A DNA stretch of 64,000 bases from contig CALAMO010000030.1 of NCBI GenBank assembly GCA_937925855.1, forward strand, positions 18,084 through 82,083, given 5' to 3'. Of this stretch, positions 17,934-27,512 are shown piece by piece (the stretch's first letter is position 1; every line of letters starts with the position of its first letter). The stretch is from an uncultured Thiotrichaceae bacterium (lineage in GTDB: Bacteria > Pseudomonadota > Gammaproteobacteria > Thiotrichales > Thiotrichaceae). The notes under the pieces were generated by a model. That model was given only the letters and a program-made list of their open reading frames with translations, had not been told where the DNA came from and ran no database searches. Made by a program: the position numbers and the translations under genes.

Positions 17934-18694
17934 GACAGCACCTCCGCTTCAGTCTTCAATTTATCCAGTAGTTCAGTCACCGACTCGACTTTAATACCCG
18001 CCGCCCGCGCAGGGGGTTCAACCACTGATTGCACCGCTAGGCGTGGGCTAACATCGATGCCATAATCTTCCGGGGTTTTCATTTCCAGCGGTTTCTTCTT
18101 CGCCTTCATAATATTCGGCAGCTTAACGTAGCGTGGTTCATTCAAGCGCAGATCAGCCGTCACAACGGCAGGCATTTTTGCGGTAATATTCTGCAAGCCG
18201 TCGTCCACTTCACGGGTCACATTAAGGGTGTCGCCATCTACTTCGATTTTGGATGCGTAGGTCACCTGTGACCAGCCGAGCAGCGCAGACAGCATCTGGC
18301 CGGTCGCGTTCATGTCATTATCGATGGCCTGCTTACCTAGAATCACCATGCCTGGCGCTTCTTCTGCGGTAACTTTAGCTAAGAGTTTAGCGACTGCGAG
18401 GGGTTCAATGTCAACGTCGACGCTGTCGGTCGCGTTAATTAAAATAGCGCGATCTGCCCCCATTGCCAGCGCAGTACGCAATGTTTCCTGCGTTTTCTCG
18501 ATCCCAATAGAAACCGCGATGACCTCAGAAGCTGTGCCCGCTTCTTTTAATCGAATGGCTTCTTCAATCGCAATTTCATCGAAGGGGTTAATCGACATTT
18601 TGACATTATTTAATTCAACGCCGGACTGATCGCTTTTTACGCGCGCTTTGACGCTGTAATCGATCACTCGCTTGACGGGTACGAGTATCTTCAT
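17930..18694 (-). CDS. etfB: Electron transfer flavoprotein beta subunit
   Basis: 254 residues. It starts [18 protein letters not shown] and has [50 protein letters not shown], the ETF-beta signature [46 protein letters not shown] and a C-terminal helix. It binds AMP in the heterodimer. The start at 18694 sits behind a GAGGTAGG ribosome site; a longer start at 18748 is not supported. One TetR operator lies about 90 bp upstream. Confidence 0.96.
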   Translation of the reverse strand: MKILVPVKRVIDYSVKARVKSDQSGVELNNVKMSINPFDEIAIEEAIRLKEAGTASEVIAVSIGIEKTQETLRTALAMGADRAILINATDSVDVDIEPLAVAKLLAKVTAEEAPGMVILGKQAIDNDMNATGQMLSALLGWSQVTYASKIEVDGDTLNVTREVDDGLQNITAKMPAVVTADLRLNEPRYVKLPNIMKAKKKPLEMKTPEDYGIDVSPRLAVQSVVEPPARAAGIKVESVTELLDKLKTEAEVLS

Positions 18695-18783
18695 TGAACC
18701 TACCTCTTCACAATAGTTTGGCAGAGCAACTGCTTGCTCTGCGCGCAATTTTCAACAATTTTAAATGCCCAACATGGTATACG

Positions 18784-18799
18784 CATACGCCACCGTATG
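18784..18799. promoter_or_regulatory. TetR-type operator 1, etfB side
   Basis: CATACG, four bases, CGTATG: a 16-bp palindrome about 90 bp before the etfB start. It has the same arms and spacing as the site at 18908-18923 in the same divergent gap. Confidence 0.65.
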
Positions 18800-18907
18800 G
18801 AAGCCTCTTTTGGCTTAAATTTAAGTAAAACTGATGTTAATAAAGTGCTAAAAAGGCCCTAAAAAAAGCTGGCTGAACGTAGGGAAATCCACTATTTTAT
18901 ATTGGAA

Positions 18908-18923
18908 CATACGCTGGCGTATG
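18908..18923. promoter_or_regulatory. TetR-type operator 2, regulator side
   Basis: CATACG, CTGG, CGTATG: a 16-bp perfect palindrome 50 bp before the proposed TTG start of the TetR gene. With the matching site at 18784 it suggests one dimeric repressor controlling both its own gene and etfBA. Confidence 0.65.
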
Positions 18924-18974
18924 GTTGCTGGCATCGTGAATTGGCATCATGCACCCCCCAAATTGGAGTTTATC

Positions 18975-19643
18975 TTGGGAAAAACAACGACAAAAAGCGC
19001 TCAACAGCAGGATGATGAGCCGCTGAACCGTCTGAGTCGTGAAGACTGGGTGGCGGCGGCACTGCATCTCTTCGCCTGGAAAGGTATTGATGCGGTGCGG
19101 GTTGAGCCACTGGCGCAGAGCCTGCATGTGACTAAAGGCAGCTTTTACTGGCACTTTAAGAACCGTAAGGAGCTGCATGAGGCAATTATTCAACATTGGA
19201 GTGAGCGCTGTACCCGCACCCTGACGGAAAGCATTGTTAAAAGCACGGATATTATCGATGTGGTCCTAAATGTCTTTTGCATGTGGATGCACGATGAGCC
19301 GTTTTCGCCGCGACTGGATGCCGGTATGCGGGACTGGGCGCGGCGCTCAGAGGCGGTGAAAGCAGCAGTCCAGCAGGCTGATATTGATCGCACCAAGACA
19401 CTGGAGCAGGCTTTTTTGACGGCGGGCTATGCCGCAGATGCGGCGCGCATTCGGGCGCGGGCGCTATACTTTATCCAGGTCGGCTATTATGAAGCGAATA
19501 TTCGGGAAAGCCGGGCGCAGCGAGTGGAAAACTGGCGCGAGTATGTCAAAGTGATTACCGGCCTGGAGCTGACGCCGGAGCGCTTGGCGCAATTCCGGGC
19601 GCAGAATTTTACCGCTGCTGAGCTGTGTTTAGTGTCGGATTAA
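18975..19643 (+). CDS. TetR-family transcriptional regulator
   Basis: About 222 residues from a TTG start. The N-terminal helix-turn-helix reads REDWVAAALHLFAWKGIDAVRVEPLAQSLHVTKGSFYWHFKNRKELHEAI, a standard TetR DNA-binding domain. The ligand domain behind it is not conserved enough to name a ligand. TTG 18975 is chosen because GGAG at 18965-18968 is well placed, while the ATG at 18921 lies inside a palindromic operator. Divergent placement from etfBA and the two identical operators suggest it controls fatty-acid electron transfer, with an acyl-CoA as a likely signal (inference). Confidence 0.88.
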   Translation: MGKTTTKSAQQQDDEPLNRLSREDWVAAALHLFAWKGIDAVRVEPLAQSLHVTKGSFYWHFKNRKELHEAIIQHWSERCTRTLTESIVKSTDIIDVVLNVFCMWMHDEPFSPRLDAGMRDWARRSEAVKAAVQQADIDRTKTLEQAFLTAGYAADAARIRARALYFIQVGYYEANIRESRAQRVENWREYVKVITGLELTPERLAQFRAQNFTAAELCLVSD

Positions 19644-19653
19644 GCCTTATTCT

Positions 19654-19687
19654 CAGGCATTTTTCAGGCATTTTTCAGGCGTTTTTT
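19654..19687. repeat. Three tandem 11-bp CAGGCATTTTT repeats
   Basis: Units begin at 19654, 19665 and 19676, the last slightly changed (CAGGCGTTTTTT). They fill the gap between the convergent TetR and acyl-CoA synthetase genes and supply T-runs that may aid termination. Confidence 0.75.
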
Positions 19688-19726
19688 GCACGAGCTGTGC
19701 CAATTCGCCCGTGACTTTTTGATTAA

Positions 19727-21385
19727 TTATTGTGCGATTCGCTGTTCGCGCTGACGTAGCTCAATGCGTCGTACTTTGCCCGTTGTGGTCAGCGGTAGCT
19801 CATTAATAAACTCAATCTCACGGGGATATTCATGCGCGGCCAGTTTGATTTTCACATGGCGTTTTATTGCTTCGGCCAGCTCATGGCCGACATCGCTGTC
19901 GGGGCGGGCGACAATATAGGCTTTGACAATTTGACCACGTAACGCGTCGGGCTTGCCGATGACAGCGGCCTGCTGCACCGCCGGATGTGTCAGTAAGACA
20001 TCCTCAATTTCGCCGGGGCCAATGCGGTGGCCCGCAGAATTAATCACATCATCATTGCGTCCGACAAACCAAATATAGCCGTCGCTGTCTTTATACCCGG
20101 CATCGCCAGTGCGCCACCATGAACCGGTGACTTTGGCCGCAGTCGCCTCCGCCTTGTTCCAATAGCCAAGGAACCAGACGGGGTCATCGGTATGGGCCGC
20201 TAGTTCACCCACAATGCCGGGCGGTAGAATGTTCCCCGCCTCATCAATTGCTTCCACCCGGTGACCGGGATAAGCTTTGCCGAGACTTCCGGGGCGCGTT
20301 TTCATCAGGGCGGAGCAACTACCGGCCAGGTAGTTAAACTCGGTCTGTCCCCACATTTCATTGATTTCCACCCCGAGTACTTCCTTGCCCCAGTGATAGA
20401 GTTCTGCGCCCATCGCTTCACCCGCCGACATAATACTGCGCAGCTTGAGCTGATAACGCTGCTTAATATCCGGCAGTTGACGAATCATTTTCAAGGCAGT
20501 GGGCGGGATAAAGGCAGTGCGTACTTGGTATTTTTCCATCAGGGCGCAGGCTTTTTCTGGGTCGAACTTTGCACCTGCATAGGCCAGTATCGGCTTGCCG
20601 TAATACCAGCTTGGCAGCAGGCCATCAATCAGACCGCCGGTCCAGGCCCAGTCGGCGGGCGTCCAAAAGACATCACCTGCCTGTGGGAAAAAATTCTGCG
20701 ATAGCTCAAAGCCCGTGAGGTTGCCATAGAGACAGCGGTGCGCTACCAACGCGCCTTTGGGTGGGCCGGTGGTGCCGGAGGTATAAATCAGCAGGGCAGG
20801 CGTATTGCAGTCGGTTGTTGGTGTGGTATAGGTATCCTGACCTTGTTGTAGCCAGTGCTGAAAAGATTCGGTTTGTGGGTCAGCGTGCTCAGCCGCCTGA
20901 TCAACAATCAGCACGGTTTCTAGCTCGGGCAAGTCATCCCGCAGCGTATTAATCAGCGCCGCGTGCGCGCTGTCGGTAATCACCAGTTTGGCGCCGCTGT
21001 CGTGCAGGCGGTAGCGCAGTGCCTCTTCTCCAAATAAGACGGACAGCGGCACCGCAATCGCCAGTCGCTTATAAAGCGCGAGGTGTGCGAGGCCCGTTTC
21101 CAGGCGCTGTGGCAGCACGATAGCCACCCGGTCGCCCTGCTCAATACCTCGTTTAGCGAAGCTATTTGCTAGCTGGTTTGACCACGTTTTCAGCTGGCCG
21201 AAGGTGAAGTGTGCCGTGTCACCGGCCTCGTTCTCACAGAACAGTGCGGTTTGTTGCGCTAGACTGGTGTGGCGATCACAAATCATCGTGGCGATATTGA
21301 AAATAGCGGGTACCTGCCAGCGAAATTCAGCGCTGACGAGGTTAAAATCAGTGGACTGCGGGTCGATCAGGGGCGTGATAGTCAT
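19727..21385 (-). CDS. AMP-dependent acyl-CoA synthetase
   Basis: 552 residues. The P-loop-like A3 motif is LLIYTSGTTGPPKGALVAHR. MWGQTEFNYLAGSC, WWRTGDAGYKDSDGYIWFVGRNDDVINSAGHRIGPGEIEDVLLTHPAVQQAAVIG and the C-terminal lysine in LPLTTTGKVRRIELR complete the adenylate-forming set. It activates a carboxylic acid to its CoA thioester; the medium-chain/acetoacetyl type is possible. It lies beside the ETF block, which fits fatty-acid catabolism. Monocistronic. Confidence 0.9.
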   Translation of the reverse strand: MTITPLIDPQSTDFNLVSAEFRWQVPAIFNIATMICDRHTSLAQQTALFCENEAGDTAHFTFGQLKTWSNQLANSFAKRGIEQGDRVAIVLPQRLETGLAHLALYKRLAIAVPLSVLFGEEALRYRLHDSGAKLVITDSAHAALINTLRDDLPELETVLIVDQAAEHADPQTESFQHWLQQGQDTYTTPTTDCNTPALLIYTSGTTGPPKGALVAHRCLYGNLTGFELSQNFFPQAGDVFWTPADWAWTGGLIDGLLPSWYYGKPILAYAGAKFDPEKACALMEKYQVRTAFIPPTALKMIRQLPDIKQRYQLKLRSIMSAGEAMGAELYHWGKEVLGVEINEMWGQTEFNYLAGSCSALMKTRPGSLGKAYPGHRVEAIDEAGNILPPGIVGELAAHTDDPVWFLGYWNKAEATAAKVTGSWWRTGDAGYKDSDGYIWFVGRNDDVINSAGHRIGPGEIEDVLLTHPAVQQAAVIGKPDALRGQIVKAYIVARPDSDVGHELAEAIKRHVKIKLAAHEYPREIEFINELPLTTTGKVRRIELRQREQRIAQ

Positions 21386-21442
21386 TTGCTTATTATAGGT
21401 CTATTGGGTGTGGGGTGGCGAGTGTGAGTTAGTTGGACACAA

Positions 21443-21468
21443 AAAAAGCCGCTGATGTCAGCGGCTTT
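21443..21468 (-). terminator. Rho-independent terminator of ahcY
   Basis: Leftward: AAAAGCCGCTGA, short loop, TCAGCGGCTTTT and then further Ts, about 27 bp after the ahcY stop. The stem is perfect. Confidence 0.9.
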
Positions 21469-21494
21469 TGGCTAGCAATAATATAGCTTAAGGC

Positions 21495-22922
21495 TTAGTA
21501 GCGATAATGCTCAGACTTATAAGGTCCTTCGACCGCAACATTGATGTAATCAGCCTGCTCCTGCGATAGTTCAGTCAGCTTAGCGCCAATCCGGTCGAGG
21601 TGTAGGCGCGCTACTTCTTCATCAAGGTGTTTCGGCAGCACATACACTTCATTCTGATACTTGCCGTCATCATTATTAGCCCACAGTTCAATCTGAGCCA
21701 ACGTTTGATTGGTGAATGAGTTAGACATTACAAAGCTGGGGTGGCCGGTGGCACAGCCTAGGTTTACTAGGCGACCTTCGGCCAGCAGGGTGATGCGGTT
21801 GCCGTTCGGCAGGATAATCTGATCAACCTGTGGCTTAATATTGTCCCATTCGTACTTCTTCAAGCTGGCAATGTCGATCTCGTTGTCGAAGTGGCCGATG
21901 TTACACACAATCGCCTCGTTCTTCATATTCAGAACGTGCTCTTCACGAATGATATTAAAGTTGCCAGTGGTGGTCACGAAGATGTCCATTTGGTCAACGA
22001 CGTCTTCCAGTAGTACCACACGGTAGCCTTCCATCGCGGCCTGTAGCGCACAGATAGGGTCGACCTCAGTGATCCAAACGGTGGCCCCTAAGCCACGCAG
22101 CGACTGCGCCGAACCCTTACCAACATCACCGTAACCACAAACCAGCGCCATTTTACCGGCAATCATCACGTCGGTCGCGCGCTTAATCGAATCGACCAGC
22201 GACTCACGACAGCCGTATAGATTGTCGAACTTAGACTTGGTGACGGAGTCATTGACGTTGATCGCGGGGAAGGGCAGTTCGTCTTTAGCTGCCATCTGGT
22301 ATAAACGCGCTACGCCAGTCGTTGTTTCTTCGGTGACGCCTTTGATATTCGCCTTAATGGTCGAGTACCAGTTCGGGCTTTCTGCTAGTTTGGCTTTAAT
22401 CGCTGCAAACAGGTGAACTTCTTCTTCGGCCTGTGGGTTATCCAGCACAGAAATATCCTGCTCGGCTTTCGCGCCCAGATTCACCAGTAAAGTAGCATCG
22501 CCACCATCGTCCAAAATCATGTTTGGCGTACCGCCGTCATGCCATTCAAAGATTTTGTGGGTGAAATCCCAGTATTCTGCCAGCGACTCGCCTTTAAAGG
22601 CGAAGACAGGAATGCCTTCCGCTGCGATAGCGGCGGCGGCGTGATCCTGAGTTGAAAACACATTGCATGAGGCCCAACGCACTTCTGCGCCCAGCGCCGT
22701 CAGCGTTTCGATCAGCATGGCGGTCTGGATCGTCATGTGCAGCGAACCTGCAATGCGTGCGCCTTTCAACGGCTGCGCCGCCTTGTGCTTGTCACGTATG
22801 GTCATCAGTCCTGGCATTTCAGATTCAGCGATCTTTAGCTCTTTGCGTCCCCATGCAGCGAGGCCCATGTCCGCGACGATGTAATCGTTAAACGCTTCTG
22901 CTTCTTTTAGTACAGCATTCAT
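21495..22922 (-). CDS. ahcY: Adenosylhomocysteinase
   Basis: 475 residues, the long bacterial form. It hydrolyses S-adenosylhomocysteine to homocysteine and adenosine with bound [82 protein letters not shown] (NAD motif) and the C-terminal YKSEHYRY are all conserved. The start follows a GGGAGA site. It lies behind an SAH riboswitch and downstream of metK on the same strand, but the riboswitch gives it its own transcript control. Confidence 0.98.
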   Translation of the reverse strand: MNAVLKEAEAFNDYIVADMGLAAWGRKELKIAESEMPGLMTIRDKHKAAQPLKGARIAGSLHMTIQTAMLIETLTALGAEVRWASCNVFSTQDHAAAAIAAEGIPVFAFKGESLAEYWDFTHKIFEWHDGGTPNMILDDGGDATLLVNLGAKAEQDISVLDNPQAEEEVHLFAAIKAKLAESPNWYSTIKANIKGVTEETTTGVARLYQMAAKDELPFPAINVNDSVTKSKFDNLYGCRESLVDSIKRATDVMIAGKMALVCGYGDVGKGSAQSLRGLGATVWITEVDPICALQAAMEGYRVVLLEDVVDQMDIFVTTTGNFNIIREEHVLNMKNEAIVCNIGHFDNEIDIASLKKYEWDNIKPQVDQIILPNGNRITLLAEGRLVNLGCATGHPSFVMSNSFTNQTLAQIELWANNDDGKYQNEVYVLPKHLDEEVARLHLDRIGAKLTELSQEQADYINVAVEGPYKSEHYRY

Positions 22923-22954
22923 TTTTTAGATCTCCCGATCAGTTGAAACGAGCA

Positions 22955-23025
22955 CGGTTTAGCGTTGTTCCTAGTCTGAGCCTGGCGACTGTCATCAGTC
23001 GTTGCAGCGCTCCTCAGATTCGGAT
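22955..23025 (-). ncRNA. SAH riboswitch upstream of ahcY
   Basis: Read leftward from about 23020: TCTGAGGAGCGCTGC opens the fold. A hairpin GACTG-ATGA-CAGTC follows, then GCCAGGCTCAGA closes P1 (TCTGAG pairs with CTCAGA). A later AACGCT can pair with the AGCG loop to make the pseudoknot. GAGGAGCGCUGC and GCCAGGCUC are the conserved core of the S-adenosylhomocysteine riboswitch, which turns the gene on when SAH builds up. It ends about 35 nt before the ribosome site of ahcY. Confidence 0.92.
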
Positions 23026-23045
23026 TAAACATAATCTTTAGCTAT

Positions 23046-24206
23046 TTAGGCGCCCGCAGCGTTGCGCAGTGCGTCTGCTTTATCAGTCTGTTCCCACGGC
23101 AGGTTCAGGTCATTACGCCCGAAGTGACCGTAGCTGGCCGTGCCCTGATAAATGGGCTGCAGCAGGTTGAGCATTTTGGTAATGCCATAGGGGCGCAGGT
23201 CAAAGTGCTCACGTACCAGCTGAGTGATGCGTGCGGGGTTGATGGTTTCTGTGCCGAAAGTCTCTACGCTTATTGAAGTAGGCTCGGCCACACCAATGGC
23301 ATAAGACACCTGAATTTCGCAGCGTTCAGCTAGGCCAGCAGCAACGATATTCTTCGCAACATAACGTCCGGCATAGGCCGCAGAACGGTCAACTTTTGAG
23401 GGGTCTTTACCGGAGAAGGCTCCACCGCCGTGACGCGCCATGCCACCGTAGGTATCCACGATGATCTTACGTCCCGTTAAACCCGCATCGCCAACTGGGC
23501 CACCGATCACAAAGTTGCCGGTTGGATTAATATGAACCTTGGTCTGCTCATCCATCAGGCCATCGCCCAGAATAGGCTCAATGATCTGGCTTTGAATCGC
23601 AGCGCGTAAATCGTCTAGCGCAATGTCTGGATCGTGTTGGGTCGACAGGACGACCGCATCCACCGAGGTGGGCTTGCCGTTTTCATAACGGAAGGTGACC
23701 TGTGATTTGGCATCCGGGCGTAACCAGGGTAGGGTGCCGTTTTTACGCAGTTCAGCCTGGCGCAGCACTAGACGATGGGCGTAGGTAATGGGCGCTGGCA
23801 TGAGGACATCAGTCTCATTGCTGGCGTAACCGAACATAAGGCCCTGGTCGCCCGCGCCTTGTTCTTCGCTTTTAGAACGGTCGACACCCATGGCAATGTC
23901 AGGAGATTGCTTGCCCAGCGCATTGATGACGGCACACGTATTTCCGTCGAAACCAATATCAGAATTGTTGTAGCCAATATCGTTCACCACGCCACGTACT
24001 AGGTTTTCGTAGTCGATTTCTGCGGTGGTGGTGATTTCGCCTGCCAGTACAACCATGCCGGTCTTAACCAGTGTTTCACAGGCAACGCGGGCGTGTGGGT
24101 CTTTGGCAATAATGGCGTCTAAAACGGCATCAGAAATCTGATCGCACATTTTATCGGGATGACCTTCTGATACAGACTCGGACGTAAATAAATAGGCCTC
24201 AGTCAT
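23046..24206 (-). CDS. metK: S-adenosylmethionine synthetase
   Basis: 386 residues. [38 protein letters not shown] (signature 1) and [27 protein letters not shown] (signature 2) are exact family motifs. It joins ATP and methionine to SAM. The ATG at 24206 follows AGGAG at good spacing; TTG 24212 would be too close to it. It lies behind its own SAH riboswitch and upstream of ahcY, so SAM making and SAH removal sit together. Confidence 0.98.
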   Translation of the reverse strand: MTEAYLFTSESVSEGHPDKMCDQISDAVLDAIIAKDPHARVACETLVKTGMVVLAGEITTTAEIDYENLVRGVVNDIGYNNSDIGFDGNTCAVINALGKQSPDIAMGVDRSKSEEQGAGDQGLMFGYASNETDVLMPAPITYAHRLVLRQAELRKNGTLPWLRPDAKSQVTFRYENGKPTSVDAVVLSTQHDPDIALDDLRAAIQSQIIEPILGDGLMDEQTKVHINPTGNFVIGGPVGDAGLTGRKIIVDTYGGMARHGGGAFSGKDPSKVDRSAAYAGRYVAKNIVAAGLAERCEIQVSYAIGVAEPTSISVETFGTETINPARITQLVREHFDLRPYGITKMLNLLQPIYQGTASYGHFGRNDLNLPWEQTDKADALRNAAGA

Positions 24207-24238
24207 AATCAATCTCCTTTAACAAATGATTTGAATGA

Positions 24239-24323
24239 CTGAGCGCCGTTAATTTTTTCCACTTTAAAACCCGTTCTGAGCCTGGCGGGAACAGCCCGTC
24301 GCAACGCTCCTCAGAAGGGTTTG
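24239..24323 (-). ncRNA. Second SAH riboswitch, upstream of metK
   Basis: Leftward from 24322: AACCCTTCTGAGGAGCG, GTTGCGAC, a hairpin GGGC-TGTT-CCCG-like stem, GCCAGGCTCAGAACGGGTT, and an A-rich linker. AACGGCGCTC then follows, able to pair with the GAGCG loop as pseudoknot. P1 is long (TTCTGAG with CTCAGAA, extended by AACCC with GGGTT). The core matches the copy before ahcY. It ends about 20 nt before the metK ribosome site, so it could control translation directly. Confidence 0.9.
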
Positions 24324-24526
24324 CCAGCTGAATGGGGGAGCTGACACTTAAAATGGCCTGCAAGGATACCGGAAAATTTTCGGGGATGCATCAGGTTTTC
24401 ACGGTGTTGTGGGTACGGGGTGTTAGCACGATGCGACGTGTGGTAAATGCTTGGCGTTAAATCACCTGAGTTTGGTCAACGTGGGCGATGAGCTGGGCGA
24501 TAGTTCGAGCGATCGCTCGGCGCATG

Positions 24527-25024
24527 CTATAGCAACAGCGCCGCTTCTATAGGGATAAAGCGGTTACTGGCCTGTATCAGCGAGGCGGCAGTAAGCTGTT
24601 CCACGCCATAGACCTCTGTCTCCACGTCGTACCGCATTCTAGCGCGGTGCAAGAGTTGGTCAAAATCGCCATCGCCGGAGGCTAGCACAATGATGTCGGT
24701 GTCTGCTGCGGCCTCGATCACATCCAGCGTAATGCCAACATCCCAGTCACCTTTGGCGGAACCATCCCGCCGCTGAATAAACGGTTTGAGTTTGACCTCA
24801 AATCCGATGCCACGCAGTATATTCTGGAACTGGCGTTGTTTTTCATCGCCGCGCTCAATGGCATAGGCGTAGGCATGGGCCACTTCACGCCCTGCGGTCG
24901 CTTGTGCCCAGAAGCGGTTGTAATCGAAATTACGAGTGAAAGTGTGGCGGGTGGTGTAGTAGATATTCTGTACGTCGACGAAGAGACTGACGTTTTTCCT
25001 GACTGTTTTCATGCGAGCTATCAT
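24527..25024 (-). CDS. NYN domain protein (LabA/DUF88 type, PIN-like nuclease fold)
   Basis: 165 residues. The acidic residues of the NYN/PIN active site are in place: SLFVDVQNIYY near the N terminus, KGDWDVGITLDVIEAA and IIVLASGDGDFDQLLHRAR. Proteins of this family are likely RNA nucleases; the target is unknown. The gene is monocistronic and divergent from the DUF3144 gene. Start ATG 25024, with 25012 as an alternative. Confidence 0.85.
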   Translation of the reverse strand: MIARMKTVRKNVSLFVDVQNIYYTTRHTFTRNFDYNRFWAQATAGREVAHAYAYAIERGDEKQRQFQNILRGIGFEVKLKPFIQRRDGSAKGDWDVGITLDVIEAAADTDIIVLASGDGDFDQLLHRARMRYDVETEVYGVEQLTAASLIQASNRFIPIEAALLL

Positions 25025-25117
25025 ATAGCCTTGTTCATTGGCTGAGCAAACACTATTGCAGCACTTTTATGGTAACCTGATGCTTTAAATGTGGAGCGTT
25101 TACCCGATATTGTCCCT

Positions 25118-25525
25118 ATGAGTGAAACCAATACCGCTATGACCGAAGAGGAACGCAATCAGCTGTACCGCCATATGGCTGACTCATTTATCCATGTCGC
25201 CAACCAGCATGCGGAACAGCAGGATGCTTTTATGGTGAGTTCGGCTTTTTTATACGCCGCAGCCCGTTTCAGCGCCTTTGCCACCGCCGTGCAGGCGAAA
25301 ACGCTGGAAAACTACACGGCTGACCGCGAGCCTGCGATTGATTATTTTACCGCTGAGCTGCGCCGAATGTTGGGCGAAAATATGGACGATTATCAGCGGG
25401 TGTTTCAGCCACAGCAGCCGGAACAGCCAGCCACTACGATGGTTCATAAGTACACGCCGCCGCAAAAGCCAGCGAGCGATGATGACGAGCGTCTGTTGAG
25501 TTATGACCACTTGGTGAAGAAGTAG
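25118..25525 (+). CDS. DUF3144 family protein
   Basis: 135 residues. The core, FIHVANQHAEQQDAFMVSSAFLYAAARFSAFATAVQAKTLE, followed by IDYFTAELRRMLGENMDDY, is the helical DUF3144 pattern common in marine gammaproteobacteria. The tail is Pro/Gln-rich and acidic. No function is known. It is upstream of dnaG, where many relatives have rpsU; no rpsU is seen here. The start could also be ATG 25139. Confidence 0.75.
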   Translation: MSETNTAMTEEERNQLYRHMADSFIHVANQHAEQQDAFMVSSAFLYAAARFSAFATAVQAKTLENYTADREPAIDYFTAELRRMLGENMDDYQRVFQPQQPEQPATTMVHKYTPPQKPASDDDERLLSYDHLVKK

Positions 25526-25618
25526 GATCGGGTGCTGTGCCGCAGCAAGCTTTACAAGATTTAATTCTTGCAGCGGTATAAACTGAACATCAATTTTTGA
25601 TGGCGCTCACTCTAAGGC

Positions 25619-27436
25619 ATGGCCGGACGTATCCCGCGGGAATTTATTGATCAGCTATTAAGTCGCATTGACGTTGTTGATGTGATTAATGGGCGTGTGC
25701 CGCTGAAAAAAGCGGGGCGTGAGTATCAAGCCTGCTGTCCGTTTCATAATGAGAAAACGCCTTCGTTCACTGTGAGTCCTGCCAAGCAGTTTTTTCATTG
25801 TTTTGGCTGCGGCATGCATGGCTCAGCCATTACTTTCCTGATGGAATATGAGCACCTGGAATACGTTGAGGCGATTGAGGCACTGGCGCGCACTCTTGGC
25901 GTTGAGGTGCCACGTGAGCATGCCGGACGAGGGGAGCCGCGTAAAAAAACGGATGCCAGTCTCTACGGTCTAATGGAAGCGGTAGCGCAGCACTACCGAA
26001 CGCAGCTAGGACAGGCAGCCAATGCGATGGCTTATATCCGCCAGCGCGGTTTGTCGCCGGAAGTGGTGCAGCAGTATGGGATTGGCTATGCTGCCGATGA
26101 GTGGGAGCGCTTGATCCCGCTGTTTGGGCGTGACTATGGGCAGCAAAAACTGCTGGCCTGCGGCCTACAGATTGAAAATGACAGCGGTCGGATTTATGAC
26201 CGTTTTCGTGACCGGCTGATGTTTCCGATTCGTGATCGGCGCGGGCGGGTAATTGGTTTTGGCGGGCGGGTGTTGGGTGAGGGTTCACCGAAGTATCTGA
26301 ACTCGCCGGAAACGGAGATTTTTCATAAAGGCACGGAACTGTACGGCCTGTATGAAGCCAGAAACAACACCCGTAAGCTGGAGCGCTTTCTGGTGGTTGA
26401 AGGCTATATGGATGTGGTGGCGCTGGCGCAGTATGGGATTACCTATGCGGTGGCTACTATGGGGACTGCGACGACTTCGGATCATATCAGTCAGCTGTTT
26501 AAATATGGCGTGAATCAGGTGGTATTTTGTTTTGATGGTGATCGTGCTGGGGAGGAAGCAGCCTGGAAAGCGCTGAAGAATTTACTGCCTGCGGTGAATG
26601 ATGAGCGTGAAATTCGCTTTCAGTTTTTACCGACGGGAGAAGACCCAGATAGTCTGGTGCGTAAGCTGGATAAGGCGGGTTATGAGGCGGAATTGAAGAA
26701 GGCGCTGCCGTTTTCCCGCTTTTTTATTCGGGGTATTAAGGAGGGTTTGGGCTTAAAAGCTGAGGCCACCTTACACTTAATTGAGGATTCCGCCCGTTTT
26801 GCTGCTGAGGCGTCGGCTTTATTGGATCAGATGCCTGAGAGTCTGCTGAAGAAATCGCTATTGCAGGAAATACAGCGTTTAGGGCAAGTGACCACGGCAG
26901 CGCCCGTACAGGACACGTATTCGAGCGGCCACTTTGAACGCCCGTGGACACGTACTTATGGGCGGCGTTATGTGGAAAAATCGCAGGGCGCACCAGGACG
27001 TCCCGGTGATCATGAGGTTAAAAAGACGCCGGTGCGCTACGCCATGACCCTGCTATTGCACTCGCCAGAGCTGGCGGGGAGTATTCCTAATCCTGAAAAA
27101 CTGTTGGAATGGGAGATGCCCGGGCTAATTTTATTATACAAGCTGGTTGAAATTATTGAAGAGAACCCGCATATTCATGCGGCGGGGTTATTGGAGCGAT
27201 TCCGTGGCACCGAGTACGAAAATAGTTTGCTGAAACTGATGAACTGGCAGCCGAAAGAGGCTGACGCGCAGATGCTGCAACAGGAATTTCAGGATTGTTT
27301 CCGTCAGATAAAACGTCAGGCACGCCGGAAAGCGTTGGAAGACCTCTTGTATAAAGAGCAGACTCAGGGTCTAAATAAGCAGGAAAAACACGACCTTTTA
27401 TCGCTTCTGGGTGACATTCATGACACTGCCGAATGA
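25619..27436 (+). CDS. dnaG: DNA primase
   Basis: 605 residues. An N-terminal CHC2 zinc finger has CCPFHNEKTPSFTVSPAKQFFHCFGCG (about 39-66). The RNA-polymerase-like core has GRVIGFGGR and the TOPRIM motifs LVVEGYMDVVALAQYG and FCFDGDRAGEEAAWKAL. The C-terminal helicase-binding domain covers about 445-605. It makes RNA primers at the replication fork. The AAGG before the ATG is very close (2 nt), so initiation may be weak, as is common for dnaG. rpoD follows after 76 bp. Confidence 0.97.
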   Translation: MAGRIPREFIDQLLSRIDVVDVINGRVPLKKAGREYQACCPFHNEKTPSFTVSPAKQFFHCFGCGMHGSAITFLMEYEHLEYVEAIEALARTLGVEVPREHAGRGEPRKKTDASLYGLMEAVAQHYRTQLGQAANAMAYIRQRGLSPEVVQQYGIGYAADEWERLIPLFGRDYGQQKLLACGLQIENDSGRIYDRFRDRLMFPIRDRRGRVIGFGGRVLGEGSPKYLNSPETEIFHKGTELYGLYEARNNTRKLERFLVVEGYMDVVALAQYGITYAVATMGTATTSDHISQLFKYGVNQVVFCFDGDRAGEEAAWKALKNLLPAVNDEREIRFQFLPTGEDPDSLVRKLDKAGYEAELKKALPFSRFFIRGIKEGLGLKAEATLHLIEDSARFAAEASALLDQMPESLLKKSLLQEIQRLGQVTTAAPVQDTYSSGHFERPWTRTYGRRYVEKSQGAPGRPGDHEVKKTPVRYAMTLLLHSPELAGSIPNPEKLLEWEMPGLILLYKLVEIIEENPHIHAAGLLERFRGTEYENSLLKLMNWQPKEADAQMLQQEFQDCFRQIKRQARRKALEDLLYKEQTQGLNKQEKHDLLSLLGDIHDTAE

Positions 27437-27473
27437 ATTTTCGGGAGTATACTTGTATCTTTAGGATTTGTGA

Positions 27474-27479
27474 TATAAT
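27474..27479 (+). promoter_or_regulatory. Candidate -10 box before rpoD
   Basis: TATAAT lies in the dnaG-rpoD gap, preceded by a TG one base upstream and by TTGTAT at 27453-27458 (15-nt spacer, short). It is a plausible separate rpoD promoter. Confidence 0.45.
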
Positions 27480-27512
27480 CGCGCGTCCATTTCGTCGAGG
27501 CCAAAATCAGAC

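Noticed and set aside
18921..18923. ATG start for the TetR gene
   Set aside because: It lies within the palindromic operator and lacks a ribosome site; TTG 18975 has one.
24506..24519. Palindrome CGAGCGATCGCTCG as terminator of the NYN gene
   Set aside because: No T-run on either strand; left as a chance or protein-binding palindrome.
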